Below are positions 1 through 13,358 of a stretch of 64,000 nt of DNA, one piece after another; the first letter of the stretch is position 1; the number at the start of each line of letters is the position of its first letter. The notes beneath the pieces are model-generated. The model was not told the DNA's origin. It ran no database searches and was given only the letters and a program-made list of their open reading frames with translations. The stretch is from Daucus carota subsp. sativus (Eukaryota > Streptophyta > Magnoliopsida > Apiales > Apiaceae): the NCBI RefSeq assembly GCF_001625215.2, contig NC_030381.2:45010689-45074688 (forward strand), given 5' to 3'. A program made the position numbers and the translations under genes.

Positions 1-429
1 AAATCTGATTTAAAAACACCTGTCCAATCTTAAATTTGACTTGAATGATTGTGTTATATTGATAAAGAAGTTTCTAGTGAAACCTCAATTCATCACAGAA
101 AAATTGATAATTTTTTTGTGCTTTAAGAGGGCTGCGCATGTTGATGCTATCTGGGAACATATGAAGATTAATGATTTTGGTATGGGAATTCTACCTCAAA
201 ATTTCAAGAAAGTGATAGGTTATTGATCCACGTGGTTAAAATGGTTACACGCGTGCATCCAGCTCACTTCATATTGCATGTTGTACACACTTCTTTTTTC
301 TTTTCATGCATCTGTAGCCACTTGTTCGAGGCCCACTCTTAGGTTCTGAATTTTTTCCAACTTTCTGTATGTCAGAGTTTACTACTCTTCCTTAATTAAG
401 AAAATTGCTAATAATCTTGAGCCATTCAG

Positions 430-3413
430 GTTGAGCAAATGCATAAAATTTTCAAGCTTTGTGGATCTCCTTCTGAGCAGTACTGGAAAAAAACCAAATT
501 ACCACATGCTACTAGTTTTAAACCTCAACAACCTTACAAGCGTCAGGTTGCAGAGACTTTTAAGGATTTGCCCTCATCAGCTTTGGAACTTGTCGATGTT
601 CTTCTTTCAGTGGAACCGGAAGCACGGAGTACTGCTTCTTCTGCTCTTAAAAGCGAGGTAGTGCTTATGACTCTTAACCTCAGTTATTTGTTAAAATTAT
701 ACGGTAAATTTCAATGATTCTGCATCGTAAAGTAGCCGTTGCATGCTGCTAAGTGCAGAAATTAGAAATTTAGACATCTTGGCAATAAGATACTTCCCCT
801 TCTTTTAATGATTTTCTTTCTTTGCATTAAATTCTCCGTGCTATACTATTAACTAGTACACGTCCCTCCACTATCTTCCCTGGTTCCAGATGGATGGTGT
901 GAGACTTCTGATTTTCCAAACAGTAAAACAGTCAACGCGATGTATTCTGTAGACTGTGCTCGGAAATGAGAATTTCTTGGATTTGCATAAGAAATTAGGC
1001 ATGTGTCGCAATTATATTGTTCTGTGTGGGCAAATTAGAGGACAATCACCTGGACAGTTGGAATATAGATTTTCAGCCAAATGATTTCATAGTGCAAACT
1101 TTCATGACTACTATTAGCATCTGGGTAATTAGGCAATTGACCTGATAAGGCAAGAGGATGCTATGGAGCAACATTGCCTCGTACATGATGAAAATTTAAT
1201 GCTGTCACTTATGTTCATCTTTATAGCAGCATCAAGTACCTTATACTCAGTTATACTAGTTTGTTTCTGTACTATGGGGGTTAGCTGGATAACTTGGCTC
1301 GATTTTTGTTTGTTAATCATTCTTAAAGAGACGTTATATCTTTTATATTCAGAGTTAAGCATGGTTGGAAGTTTGGAACAGTTGAATAAGGCATTTTATG
1401 TTTTACATATATATCTAATTAGAAATTGAATTTGGTATGCAATATTCACATCCAAAAGTCACTGAAGTTGAAAGTTAATTGGCTGCTTTTGTTGTGCGTG
1501 TGGCGCGAACATGATTAAAGTCCGACTTGCATAATTCATAATTTTATTTGTTCTATTGTGTGTTTTTGTTACTGATGAGATTATTATCTCTGACGGGACC
1601 TGTTAATATGTTCTTGTTTTCAGTTTTTTACGACAGCGCCTCTTCCTTGTGATCCATCTAGCTTACCTAAATATGCCCCGAGCAAAGAATATGATGCAAA
1701 GCTTCGAGAGGAGAAAAAGAGGTATAATTGTGTAGGACTAATTCAGAGTTTGTTTAATGTCACCTTATATCATTTTTAAAAAATTATATGAGCTATATAA
1801 CATTTTTATGTCTGAAATTTATTTTAACTTGTGGAAGATGTAAGATGATATTCTACATTACAGAATTCGTCATCATTTAGTATCACTTCTATGTAGAAGC
1901 CTGTGAAAGAGATTAAGTCGAAAACATACTTGCTTTTTTCAGTCCTAGCTTATATTTACGTACCGTTTGCATCTCTGTCATTTCTTCAGGCGAAAAGTAG
2001 AGTCTGTGAAAGGACGTGGGCCTGAATCTGTGAGGCGGGGTCACAGAGAATTGAAGGAAAATGATCCAACACCGGAATTCATGGCACACGGACAGGTGTT
2101 TACATGTATTACTTATGGTTGGACTATGTATCAGTTTCTTGCATCAGATTCAATTTATAATACAATTGACTTGTGGTGCAGCAGGTACATTCTAACAAAT
2201 GCGCTAGTGTAGCGTACAAGCCTCATGGTGATGCTGGAGCTGGCTTCCCACTTGAGCCTTCTAAAGGGTTGAAGAATACTGGGATAAATCATTCAACTTC
2301 AATGGTACATCCGAGTGCAGCAGTCTCGTGGTCAGCTAAAGCAAAGGATGAGACTGGTGTGACAGTTTCAGGAAGGACAAACAGCTCTATTCACCGTGGT
2401 TCAAACTTAAGAAGGCAGCATTCTCATAAAAATGAAAAGGCTTCCAGCAATGATAATATGGTAAGTACTAATGATATGGCTCGCGTAATGCTCTCTTATA
2501 TCATTCTTCTCATGCATACAGGTAAATTAAACTGAAACACTTATATATCATCCTCTTGTTCTGTATTCCATTGGTTATCGAACATGTTAATGTGCTCTTA
2601 CCATAAAGCAGATTGGATATGAACCAATAATATATAGCACTATTACTGGACAGAAGCAAGCCTCAATTCTGTATCAACCAATCATTGATGATATATAACA
2701 TCTCTAGGTATATTGTCTTTTGTGATCTAGGAACTGAATTAAATTGCTTCCCAATCTATGAAGCAGGGAATCCTTTTGTGTAGAAAGTTATGTGGGTATA
2801 CAGGGACAGCATGCCTGGGTGACTCTAAGATTTACGGGTCAAAATCAGTTTTCGGGACCCTCATCTCTATTATACTATTTCATACATTTATATAAAAGAT
2901 TCGACAATTATGGACCCCTTAACGTTAGGCGTCCTAGACGTAAGTCTTGTCCGCCTATAGCCAGGGCCACTTCTGTACGCACGGGAGTGCGTAGGAATAT
3001 CCCATGTAGCGTGTCCCTTTGCACCCTAATACCCATATGTAAATAATGTGCTTATCCTCGTACTACCCACCCCCCACCCTTTATCTTGCTTTTAGCCCAT
3101 AAGTTTATGCTTCTAAGTTTAAACTCGGTGCTACAGCTTAGAACAGGCTTTCTCACGCAAGTCATGCATATACACAGTCTATACTTGTCTTGGATAAAGT
3201 TTTCTTCTGCATTGATTCATTGAAACTTCTCAACTTTTGGCTTTATGCTAGGGCCAGATACGAAAGAAAAGCAGAATCCTTTGTTCTGGACCATTAGTCC
3301 CCGCTGGGGGAAGTATGGAAGACTTGCTAAAAGAACACGAAAAACATATTCAAGACGCAGTGCGTAAAGCACGTCTTGACAAAGACAAGAGCAAGAAGAA
3401 TCTGGGTGATTAA
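430..3413 (+). CDS. CDK-like Ser/Thr protein kinase, 3' part (At1g18670/At1g54610-like)
   Basis: Partial gene cut by the left edge. Proposed exons are 430-657, 1624-1721, 1990-2095, 2182-2460 and 3252-3413; all phases agree and the stop is TAA at 3411. The first visible exon encodes the end of the kinase domain (VEQMHKIFKLCGSPSEQYWK, then YKRQ..ETFKDLP and the SVEPEARSTASSALKSE stretch typical of subdomain XI of plant CDK-like kinases). It continues with FFTTAPLPCDPSSLPKYAPS and a basic, low-complexity tail ending in GSMEDLLKEHEKHIQDAVRK. That tail is characteristic of the plant CDK-related group that includes IBS1. The catalytic loop and ATP site lie outside the window, so activity cannot be judged. 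Positions 1-429 look intronic. The 2461-3251 intron includes a GC-richer stretch (about 2800-3030) that I cannot identify. Confidence 0.87.
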
Positions 3414-4219
3414 CTAGAAACGTCCAATTTGGGCTATATTATCCAGGAGAGAGTGGAAGCCGAATTGTAATCTGCATCATTGATCCATTCAGGTGGGCTG
3501 ATGGTATGGTGGGAAAAAAGCTTGTGGTCATATATTAATGGCATTGATATTTTGTAGGCATGAAATATGCCATTGTATAGCTGGAGAAGAGCTGTTCTAT
3601 TCTAGTCATAAAATGCCATATTGTAAATTCTCTCATAAGTCATAACATAACTAATTGCACTAGCGAAATAGATTCTGTAGTTTTTCGCATTGAGATTGCC
3701 GCAAAGTATATATATATAGTTGTAGAATACAGGATATTTTAGGCAATTAGCTTACTATAGAGATGCAAAATTTCTAATCAATGAATTTGTTAGCAAAAAT
3801 AAAATTCAACAGAACTTTAATTGCTTACACTGGTTCTCTAATGTCGTATGTGATGGACCGTGGTCAAATCGAGGCCTTGAGTTGCTGCATATGTTGTCGT
3901 GAACAACCTTCATTGTTGCAATTCACTGCAGTCTACCATACCAAGTATTAACACAATGGCTATCTACAAAGAACAGAGAAACAAACGTAATAGAACAAAA
4001 ACCTGAGAAAACATACTAGACAATCTAACTAAATGAAATTCCACATACGCGAAGCCTGAAAGAAAAACAATACCTCCACTGGTTAATAATCTCTGTTAAT
4101 ACTATGTACATTTGACTTTTCAGAAAAGCATAAACTTTAAAAATATTTCTAACCCAAATACTCTCTACTAGGGCCGTTTATTAATTTTATTATGTGCACA
4201 TACAATTCGTAATAAATAA
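3414..4219. other. Intergenic, convergent 3' ends
   Basis: This 0.8 kb gap separates the 3' end of the plus-strand kinase from the 3' end of the minus-strand AlgH-like gene, so it should hold both 3' UTRs. I see no coding exon or clear transposon end, only a short TA run near 3708-3717. Confidence 0.6.
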
Positions 4220-7200
4220 CTACAAATCTTGCTTAGGCTTGCGGCTTAGTTCTGAGTAATGACCCCCCATTCGCTGCAAAATCTCTTCCCATAACCCTTC
4301 TGTAGAAGAATTAGCTGTAGCTCCAAAAATCAAATTCGCACTACATGCAGCAACATGCCAAAAATCTGAGTCAATCTCCTCTTTCAACTGATCAAGCTGC
4401 CATCCAGCATAACCAACAAAGAATCTGAAGTCATTTGGTCTGATCAAGCCTTTCTTCACCAGCTCAGCAGCTTCATCCAAGCTGTTGCGAGCACCAAAAG
4501 ACAGGCCAGGAATCACCTCCTCAACGCCAGGATGACGTGCTTTATGCCCTGTTCTGAGCAGAAACATGCTTGCCTCCAGGGGGCCACCAAAATGCAAAGG
4601 GCAGTCAGAAAATGTGGTTGCAAGATCAAGATTAGTGGGTTTCATATGTTTCATCTTTTTATGAAGTGGACGGTTTATAACAACTCCGAATGGTCCCTCT
4701 TGTGGATGCCTGGTTCCAGATTTTAGAAGAAGGACAACAGTTCGCTCAAAGGTGCGAACTCCATCAAGCTTTTCTGTTGCAACAAGAACACAGCCTGCCT
4801 CAGGTGATGAAATAGGATGGGCCCATTTGGAGCCAATAGGTTTAGAATGGAGACCTGCAACTTCTTGTTTACGAGTATCAGAGCTTCCGATATTTGCCTG
4901 GTTCACAGAACAGAAAGATTAGCATTTAGAACTCAAACGGCAAACACTTCAAAGCTCATTGCTGAAATAAACGAAACAACGGAGGTAGCTTTTACTCGAC
5001 ATGTATATTTTATTGCAAACCCCATGGGATCTCCTAAGAAATAAGTGTTGCTGGAGCTGTATCAACTCTCATCAATCTACTACAAGCACTATAAGATGTA
5101 TACTACTCAATCTACCATGTTTTTGCAGTAAAATTAGATCAAATAACTTAACCACTACTGTCCAAAGATTGGTGGAATCGAATCTATGCAACATGGCCTG
5201 AAAAAACTGACTGGTGATTTTGGCATTCTAATAGACAATATAGGCCTTGCCTTGCGATAAATTTCTACATTAATTTTCTCACAGTTCAATCTAGTTTTCA
5301 TGATCGAAACAAAAAAGAAAGAAAAAGTTGTGGTCAATATAGAACTTCGATATGAGAACTGAATCTAGCACATGAAGAAAAGAAAATTTCCAAATGTTCT
5401 TTAGAATTTTCATACGGCAAGGGAGATATAACATAAGAGCATCCTCTCAACCAAAATTTCCTCTTCAACGCTGTCCTCCGAGTACTCTATCCCTATTGAA
5501 CAAGGATGCTAAACTTCCTGCTTAAGGCTCTCTTATAAATCAGATTTCAACCTTCCAAGATAGAGTTGCTTGTAAGCAATCAAAGCTACAAACTGAAAAA
5601 TGACATTCTCATTTGGGTTGCCTCCACTCCAGTGAGGTCCATTATTCTCTCTAAATCAGGCGCCCTCCATAGATTAAAACAGAAACCAAACTAGTTAAAT
5701 GTGTAGGAAGCAATGTCACCCTCTTTTGTATCAATAGTATTCGACTTTTTCAAGAATTTAGTTGAAATACAATATTACAATTGCATGAAAGATGTTAGAT
5801 ACTACATTATTATTCTCCTACACAATAATCACTTTTAAACAACCAGCTAGGAAACGTTTTAGACAAGAAACAAGAAGGTTCAGTGACTCTGGTCTCTGTA
5901 TAAAAAAAATACTTCTTATTTAATAAGCAGCTCCACAATGCAAACTAATTAGTCATCAACTCAGATTCCTCATTCAGCCATTAATGTATATTGTAATTTG
6001 AGAGTTTAATTGAGATTCTGAGATAAGATATCATATAAAAACCATAAACATAAACAGCTTTACATTTATACTGCTTGCCAACATTCACTATATTTCTCAT
6101 GGAGGACTACCCTCTTAAGCATTGTGACAATTTAGGAAGCTTCTGTAACTTGACGAGCTTCAATTTACTATTTTAATAGCATTAGAACTTATTGTACTAA
6201 TACCATTTTTAAGTTATAGTGTAATATTAATTAATACATGCATGTTTGTGTGTGTGTGTCCCCATGTCACATGTGAATTTAAGAACAAGGTTCAGCAGAT
6301 CAGACGACTTGTATGATTATGTGGAAGCAACTACTACAACTACATGGATGAACTGTTTTATTGCTATTTGCATTGTTGTAAAAAAGAGAAATTAACACTA
6401 CCTGCTCGTGAGCAAAAAGAGACGCTCTAAACTCTCTCCAGTCCATTATTGTACGATGGTGTTGCTGGGAACCAAGTTCATTGGGCTTGTTTCTTTTAGA
6501 TGGCGGATCTTTTCCTTTTGATTGATCTTCCTTTGGAGTCTTATGATCATCATTGTCTGCATTATAAGATTATGCACACAGACAATTATTACAACATGTT
6601 ATGCGGTAGAGGGCACAGATATTGTACCCCGTTATGCAATGCAGGGTTACAAATATTCTCAGCTACTGGCAATGCATATGACACAAATACATGATTACAG
6701 TGGAATCTCGTCACAGTTAAATAAGAGGTTGACTTAAGAGTGTAACCTTAAGAGAACCAAGAGCACAACGTAAAGTAATCAATTTATTGAACTCAAAAAA
6801 TTATTAAAAGAATTTACATTCATACTACGACTAAAATTTCAAGACTTAATTACCAAAAAAACTATACAACTATCATGTTTTTTTCATTTTAACCATAATA
6901 GTATATTTATTGCAGGATAATGCAAGTAACTTTAAAAAATTATATTCTAAAAACCCACTATCACTAATCCATAACCACGGTTAAGTTAACTTTGAGATGT
7001 ATGCCACATATATTATCAAGTTATTAATTATTAAATTAATTAATATATGAATTTTATTAATTTTTTTACTATCCAATTAAAAGGTCAAAATCCTAATTCA
7101 TATTTTACACAAATATAGAGCGAATCATAATTTATGTATGAAGGTAGAGGACAATGTTAGCATGATTCTTTTGAAACACAATCAGCCTACTAGATACTTG

Positions 7201-7445
7201 TGTATCGATAATTTTTCATGTGATATAAAAATTTATAAATTTATTCAAACACTTGATCGCTTTATGAATCAGTGTTACTAATTTTGTTGATATTACTGCA
7301 ACATAGATATGATAAATGTATTTTGTTCGGGTACAACCTACACAAGCACATATAATATATATGGTATTTTGAGATTTCCACATGATTATTAATAAATATT
7401 ATATATTTTTCGATTATGATTTTCGATTATAAATATAATTCTTCA

Positions 7446-7482
<37 letters not shown>

Positions 7483-10400
7483 ATTTTAAAATAAGAGTAA
7501 ATTCTTACTAATCAAAAAAAATATAAACTAAAATAAATTAATTATTTAGCCGACAATAATTTAAAATTATATTATTAGTAACCCTAATAATTCAAATAAA
7601 AACAGCTTGTTTGGTCCGTGTGTAATGAATTATGTAAATATTTAAACCAAAATTATACTCCCTCCGTCCCATCCATTTCTTTACACTTTCTTTTTTGGGG
7701 TGTCCCACCCAATTCTTTACATTTCAAAACTTACCAAAAATAGTCAATGGGTCCCACCACTTCTCTACTTTTTTTTCCTTTTCACACTACTTTTACTACA
7801 CTATCTTCTTTTTATACATTAAAAATTAATGGGTCCCACCACTTTACCCACTTTTCTTCCTCTTTTCCACTACTTTATACATATTTCTTAACCTCCGTGC
7901 CCAACCCATTTGATAAGAAATGGGTGGGACGGAGGGAGTAAAAAAAATGATATTTTAGTAATGTTGCATAGGACATCCATTTAACCATGGTTAGAAATTG
8001 GATTCCCTCAAATATGTTTTCTATTAGTTAGTTGCATTTTTCTGCAACAAAATTAGTATTATGGTTAAAATGAAAAAATTATAAAAGTTTAATAGTTTTT
8101 TCAGTAATTAAGTCAAATTTCAATTGCTAACAAAAAAGCTGCTAGTAAATTAAAACAACATTGTAAAAAAATTACCATCTCTTTTACAATCATATTCTGC
8201 CAACAATTGAAATTTTAAAAGCATATTAAGGATATAAAAAATTTATTATCTTTTTGGATTTGATTTTATTATCTTTATCAGATAGTATATGCTTACAATT
8301 CTGCCTACACAACAATATATTTTAACCCATGTAATGCACAATATTCTAGTATATATACTTACATTTATATGTTATTATGTCAAAAAAAGTGTTTAAATAT
8401 GAAATAAAGGTATTTTTTCGGTCATTCGGTGTTTTAGGGTTTATACGTAGAGATTTAAGAGAATAGATGCAGAATTCAAAGAGAAGCAGAGGATTTAAAT
8501 GAGATATAAGCTACAGAGAGAAATGAACACACAAAGGCATAAATTCAGTTATAGAGAGAAAAAGTAGAACAGAATTCTAGAGAGAAAAAGAGATCATGAA
8601 AAGTAATTCCATTTTCTGATAAATGTTCAAAAGTTCCAGAATTACAAACTCAACTTGGTATTTAAAACAGTACCCCATGTCCTCCTAGTAAAGAGTATAT
8701 TACCCTCACTACTACACCAGTTACTGCTATGCTTATTACTATTCTTCATATAACATGTCATAGTGATGTCATGACATATCAATATATCATATATTAGTTT
8801 TTTATATTTAACAACCTATAAATGTTTTTTAATAAAAAATTATATAAAACAATTCCATTTTATGTTATAGTAATTACATTAAGTTTGTGTTAGAAAATAC
8901 AAAAAAACAGGTTAATGTAATTACCAATGATGGGATCCTAGATCTTTCGGGGGTCAAAACCAAACATTATAAAGCAAATAAATAATATGGTTTACAAAAC
9001 TTTACAACAATCAAAGACCTTTATTAGTAAAGGTCAGATGACGTACAACTATATAAATATTTTTTTATTTTCTGTAATTGTACAAATAGAACCTAAGTTC
9101 TTTTATGGAATCATATTACACATGTAATAATAAATTTACCTTTTTTATTTAATGAAATATGTATGAATTTCTAACTCGATAATGATATAAACAATTTGTA
9201 AAAAAAAAAAATAGGATTTAAACATATACAAATAGGTTTTAAGAAAATACAAACAGATTTCAAATCAACAACATATTATAGTAGTCAAACCAATAAACAA
9301 AACGCTACATGTAGTATACAAATGCTGTAGAATTTCAGCTCTACTTGTTGAACAATATTCATTTCAAACAATTGTGATCGATAGTTTATTACACTAATAA
9401 ACTCACTCCCTATATATCCATTCATCTCCTCAAGGCTTTGCTGCGTATGAATAAAAAAAGAGGCAAAAAGCAATTTATGTTTCTCCTAATCTGCTTGGAA
9501 ATTATGGGGGAAGGATAATTATATCTGCTTTCTTAAGGTTCTGCAGTTGAGAAATAACAAATCTTTATTAGTAAAGATTGATAACAATAACAATTTATGG
9601 TACGCAAATATCATAATAAAAGAAATTGCTGATTGGAAAGTAAATAGAACAACGGTTGTTGTGGCCAAGTACTAACTTGATCTTGATCTTCTACCACATA
9701 CTAATACCAAAATTCTAGATAAGAGGTAAAATTTTGACTCTTGAGCATCTATGGGAGGAGTCATAATTGTATGGCCTACAAACTGTGTAATGTGTTAAAA
9801 ACATTATTGTTGCTTGACAACAATTATATATTTTTAACTTCTGGTAACTAAACTTGAAATTATATTTGGTAGCACGCAGAGGAGCAAATATTACACATAG
9901 AATTGAAGAACTTATGGTTTACTCAGTAAAAAGTAATACTTATATGGCTTAACTCGGAATAAGGCAGAAGCCATGTCTTCCTCTACCACAGCCTTAAAAC
10001 AAACTCCACACATGTCTACCATACATCCAGTTCAAACCAATACCAGTCATAGTAGTAACATTTCAATTCAGATGTCCAGAATAATATCAATAAAAAGCAA
10101 CATGATTGTTTCCCCTAAATATAAAACTAACAGTCTAACACACACTACATTCAATGTAAAGCCTGAATCCGCACACATATATTCAGTAGAATCAGTCAAT
10201 TATTTGATCTGTACTCCATATAATCGGTCAACAATTTGGTCTGTACTCCATCAAAACGTACCTCTTACCTCTAATCTTTATAATTCCATCATTTTAATAT
10301 CCTAAATCAAATGCACAATCAATTTTGAAAAATCGAAAACCACACAAAGTAAAAAACTATCACAATCAGCTTAAAAATTGCCACAAGAATCAAACAAATA

Positions 10401-10658
10401 CACACATATATCGCAAGTACCTGAAGAGTTAGAATTAGAATCGTGACTATTATCCTTCCCCAAAGCCGTGACAAGAAGCCGATTGGCGCGGCGTTTAGAA
10501 GCAGCGTCGAAGAAAACGTCGGCGTTGAATTGAGACGAATTTCTGAGTTTAGTGGAATGAAATGAAACAGAGTGGTAATTGCTGAAATCGTGATAAGAAG
10601 AGTGGAGAAGAAAGGGAGTGTGAGTGGTGCTCTTGACGTGAATTGCACACAGATCCAT
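4220..10658 (-). CDS. AlgH/UPF0301 (DUF179) family protein, plastid-targeted
   Basis: Three exons on the minus strand: 10658-10421, 6556-6402 and 4897-4220 (238+155+678 bp, phases consistent, 356 aa). Exon 1 is Ser/Thr/Asn/His-rich with few acidic residues, which suits a chloroplast transit peptide. Exon 2 is a hydrophilic linker (KTPKEDQSKGKDPPSK) leading to TIMDWREFRASLFAHEQ. Exon 3 carries the AlgH domain: CVLVATEKLDG, GPFGVVINRPL, LHFGGPLE and FFVGYAGWQLDQLKEEI, the conserved blocks of the family. The biochemical role of AlgH-like proteins in plants is not established. Intron 1 (6557-10420) is unusually long; it holds a Stowaway MITE and AT-rich sequence. A GA-rich tract just upstream of the ATG probably lies in the 5' UTR or promoter. 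Confidence is high for the family and good for exon limits. Confidence 0.87.
7450..7479. repeat. (AT)n microsatellite
   Basis: Uninterrupted AT dinucleotide run of about 30 bp inside intron 1 of the AlgH-like gene. Confidence 0.9.
7658..7938. mobile_element. Stowaway-type MITE (Tc1/mariner)
   Basis: A 281-bp element with near-perfect terminal inverted repeats: CTCCCTCCGTCCCATCCATT at the left, and the reverse complement AATGGGTGGGACGGAGGGAG at the right. It is flanked by TA on both sides (7656-7657 and 7939-7940), the target duplication expected of Stowaway. It contains no coding capacity and lies inside intron 1 of the AlgH-like gene. Confidence 0.95.
8420..8790 (-). other. Possible LTR-like fragment in AlgH intron 1
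   Basis: Read on the minus strand this stretch has a TATA-like ATTTAAAACA-type region followed by a CT-rich leader with repeated TTTCTCTCT, the look of a retrotransposon LTR. I could not find a matching target duplication or clean TG..CA ends, so it may simply be intronic sequence. Confidence 0.22.
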
Positions 10659-11774
10659 CTCGATTGAATTCGAAGAGAGCGATACAAACTATGCGAGAGA
10701 CGAGAGAGAGAGAGAGAGAGAGATTACGAGAGAGATAGAAAGAGAGAGTATATGCTTTTAGTATAACCGATTTGGTGATATGACACCCAATGGGAATTCA
10801 GCCACTTTAACATTTTCTTTTTTCAGTGGACTATGATTGAAAAATATTTTTATTTGCTAATTAGTGGAATTAAAAAAAAAAAATTCAGTATTTTTATTTT
10901 CATGAATTATTTGACTTCTGAAAAATATATTTCCCGAAATTAAACAAACAGCAGAAAATCATCGCAAAAATATCTGCCTATTACAAATTATTGAGTCTTA
11001 AAAGCATATATTATTTTATTTCCATTGGTTGGTGTTTTGCAATTTGGTCATTTGATTTACATTTTCTTGTTACGTGTACTCTTTTGGTGATTTCTGCTGG
11101 AGTCTGCAGGGACATGTATTTGTTTTTGTTTGAAAAATTGAGCATATTTGTTTTTGTTTGAGAAATATGTTTATAATTTGTCATCCCAAAATTTTATTTC
11201 AATATTTTATGCAAATAACATGACTAATATTAATTCAATAATTTGTATGTATACAGATTTCAATATTATCAGCTAGAGAATCAAATATGATCGACTAAGA
11301 TATGAGAATTTTCTTTGATAATACAGTAATTTCTAAATATTAGCATTTTCCAATAAAAACAACACAAAGCTCTGAATATTTAAATTGAATACAAATCTAA
11401 CATCTGAGATTTATAGTACATATATTAATCACTCATCACTCTCTTCACATTTGCACGGTGAGTATTTTTCATTGGTGCAGACAGATGCACTGCAACTTAT
11501 TCTGAACACTAGTTGCTCCTCCACAAGTCTACTGGTGTAGTAATATAAGAATATTACAAGTCAACCTTACGCAAACCTGTAAACAATTTATTTGAATAGA
11601 AATTGAACATCTGACATAGTACATGAATTACTCACTCATCACTCCCCCTCATTTAGTATTTTACATTGGTAGTAGTCTAGTAGATAATACAATCTATACT
11701 TCATGCAGATTGATCCACTGCAACTTATTCTCAACAACTTCAAGCAAGCCTTACTAGTTGCTCCTACCCAAGTC
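10659..11774. other. Upstream region of AlgH-like gene / downstream region of LTP-like gene
   Basis: It contains a GA microsatellite (10702-10722) 45-65 bp upstream of the AlgH-like start codon, then AT-rich sequence. At 11400-11550 lies a diverged copy of the sequence around the terminal exon of the neighbouring lipid-transfer-like gene. Confidence 0.6.
10702..10722. repeat. (GA)n microsatellite in 5' flank of AlgH-like gene
   Basis: GA dinucleotide run followed by further GAGAGA clusters up to about 10748. GA/CT tracts at this position are common in plant 5' UTRs and core promoters. Confidence 0.85.
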
Positions 11775-12247
11775 TCATGGCGTAGTAATACCTGCAAAGT
11801 AGTAATACAAATACGAGTAAGGAGTCTGTTTCCGCAAATAATTAAATATACGAGCTAGTAAGGAGTCTGTTTTCGTGAATACTCAAATGTACGAGAAGAG
11901 AGGTGGATGAGCTACTTACTTCCGCACTTGAAATGGCGAGGGACTTGTCTTCCGCAGCTTTGAATAACTCTGACAGCATAATTCACATCGATAAGTGCTG
12001 CCAATTTGGGCGTGATGACCGGACAAACACACTCCACATGCGCAGCTCTCAAGCGTTGACAACAATATGAACTAGGCCCTCTCCTTGCCAACAGTGACTT
12101 GCAAGCATTTACCAGGACCTTCCTTTCTTGCTTGCATTCCCCTGCTGTCATGGCTTCGACTCCTTTTCCTAAATCACTCAAATGCATCAATACTATAAAA
12201 CATAATATTGTTATTGTTATTCTAACACTCCCTTTATGCCCTTCCAT
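11775..12247 (-). CDS. Non-specific lipid-transfer-like protein (8-Cys motif), secreted
   Basis: The minus-strand ORF from ATG at 12247 encodes 111 aa if unspliced (stop at 11912). It has an N-terminal signal peptide (hydrophobic ITITILCFIVLMHL, cleavage probably near VEA) and a mature part with the eight-cysteine motif: C, C, CC, C-x-C, C, C with spacings 10, 12, 9, 1, 22 and 9. This is the fold of plant LTP/2S-albumin proteins that bind lipids in the cell wall space. A strong donor (GTAAGT) sits inside the last codons. Splicing from 11920 to an acceptor before 11791 would replace the terminal SK with SITTP and stop at 11775, giving 114 aa; I prefer this model. Spacing is nearest to the minor nsLTP types rather than types 1 or 2, so the lipid ligand cannot be predicted. 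Confidence 0.87.
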
Positions 12248-12299
12248 TTTCTTCTGTGATAATGTGTCTTGTGTTTGTTTTACTACTCAGGGGAGTATG

Positions 12300-12307
12300 T
12301 ATTTATA
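12300..12307 (-). promoter_or_regulatory. TATA box of LTP-like gene
   Basis: On the minus strand the sequence reads CCCCTATAAATACATA, an excellent plant TATA box. It lies about 55 bp upstream of the ATG at 12247, which implies a short 5' leader of roughly 25 nt. Confidence 0.7.
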
Positions 12308-13358
12308 GGGGATTCGAAGTAAGCTTCTGAAATTTCCTGGAATATGTGTACTAGGATTCCTCTGGTTTTTATATAATTATGATGTATTATTTAATTGTTG
12401 AGGTCTTTGTCATGCCAATTGCCATGAATTTCCATCAACTTGGCTGGGTGAATTTTTTTTAAAGAAATGTGATATTTATTCTAGTAAGCTGAAAATATGG
12501 TATCATCCCGGTAATATCATGACCTAACACAACTGGTTTGATCACATAACACACTTCAAACAAAAACTATAGGATCCTCGTTTTTCAGAAAATTTCTAAA
12601 TATTAGGTGCATTCACGTCAATCACACACATCAAAACTTTCGATTTTGACACGTCACTGATGTCAGATCGTTTGGAAACTTTTTTGGAACCTAATTCGGG
12701 ACTTTTAGTACTGTTCAAAATCAAAGGTTATAAAATCTTAATTCGTACAGTAGAAATTGAAAATCTGGTATTTTCCTCAATTTTTTTCCTACCGTTGACC
12801 ACCTATTGGTTTATAAAATGCCGGGTGATAACTTCCTCGTAGTTTACGAGCTAATTTAGCAGCTTAAATATGGGATCATTGTTTCCATACGGTTTACCTG
12901 ATGAATTGTATAATTGTATTACATTTTCTGTGAACAAGACCGTTTTTTTTTTCTAATACCCAAGTCACTGCTAACTAACCAAGTCAATACAATGGTTGAT
13001 AACTGGATTTCACACCACATAGGATCCGATAAGATCTACTAGAAATCAGGATCCCGTGCCAACTAAATTGTCACAGTTTACTGCCAAGTATCCAGGAAAT
13101 GAAGGTGCACATATTTAATAGTAATTGGGAGGCTTTCCTTGTTTAAAAAAGAAACATAAGGTGCACAACTGCATTACACTCTAAAATCTCCATCTGGAGG
13201 CTCTGGAAACCTCCGTGTCATTGCATAAATCTGGTGTATTGCAGGCTCAGTAAGCTGCAACTGCATAAGCTACTGCTACGCTGTGAGTCGTGAGAATCTG
13301 GACAGTTACATTTCTTAAACGCTTGCTTCAGGGGGGGAGCGTGGATAAGCTTAGGCAC
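12308..13358. other. Intergenic upstream of LTP-like gene
   Basis: Presumed distal promoter of the lipid-transfer-like gene. No coding region of recognisable family and no clear element ends were found. Confidence 0.5.

Noticed and set aside
41-226. Small open frame at the left edge as an upstream kinase exon
   Set aside because: It does not resemble kinase sequence, lacks sensible splice sites, and the true exon begins at 430 with conserved residues.
8420-8790. Solo LTR in the AlgH intron
   Set aside because: LTR-like composition on the minus strand, but no convincing TG/CA ends or target duplication. Kept only as a low-confidence note.
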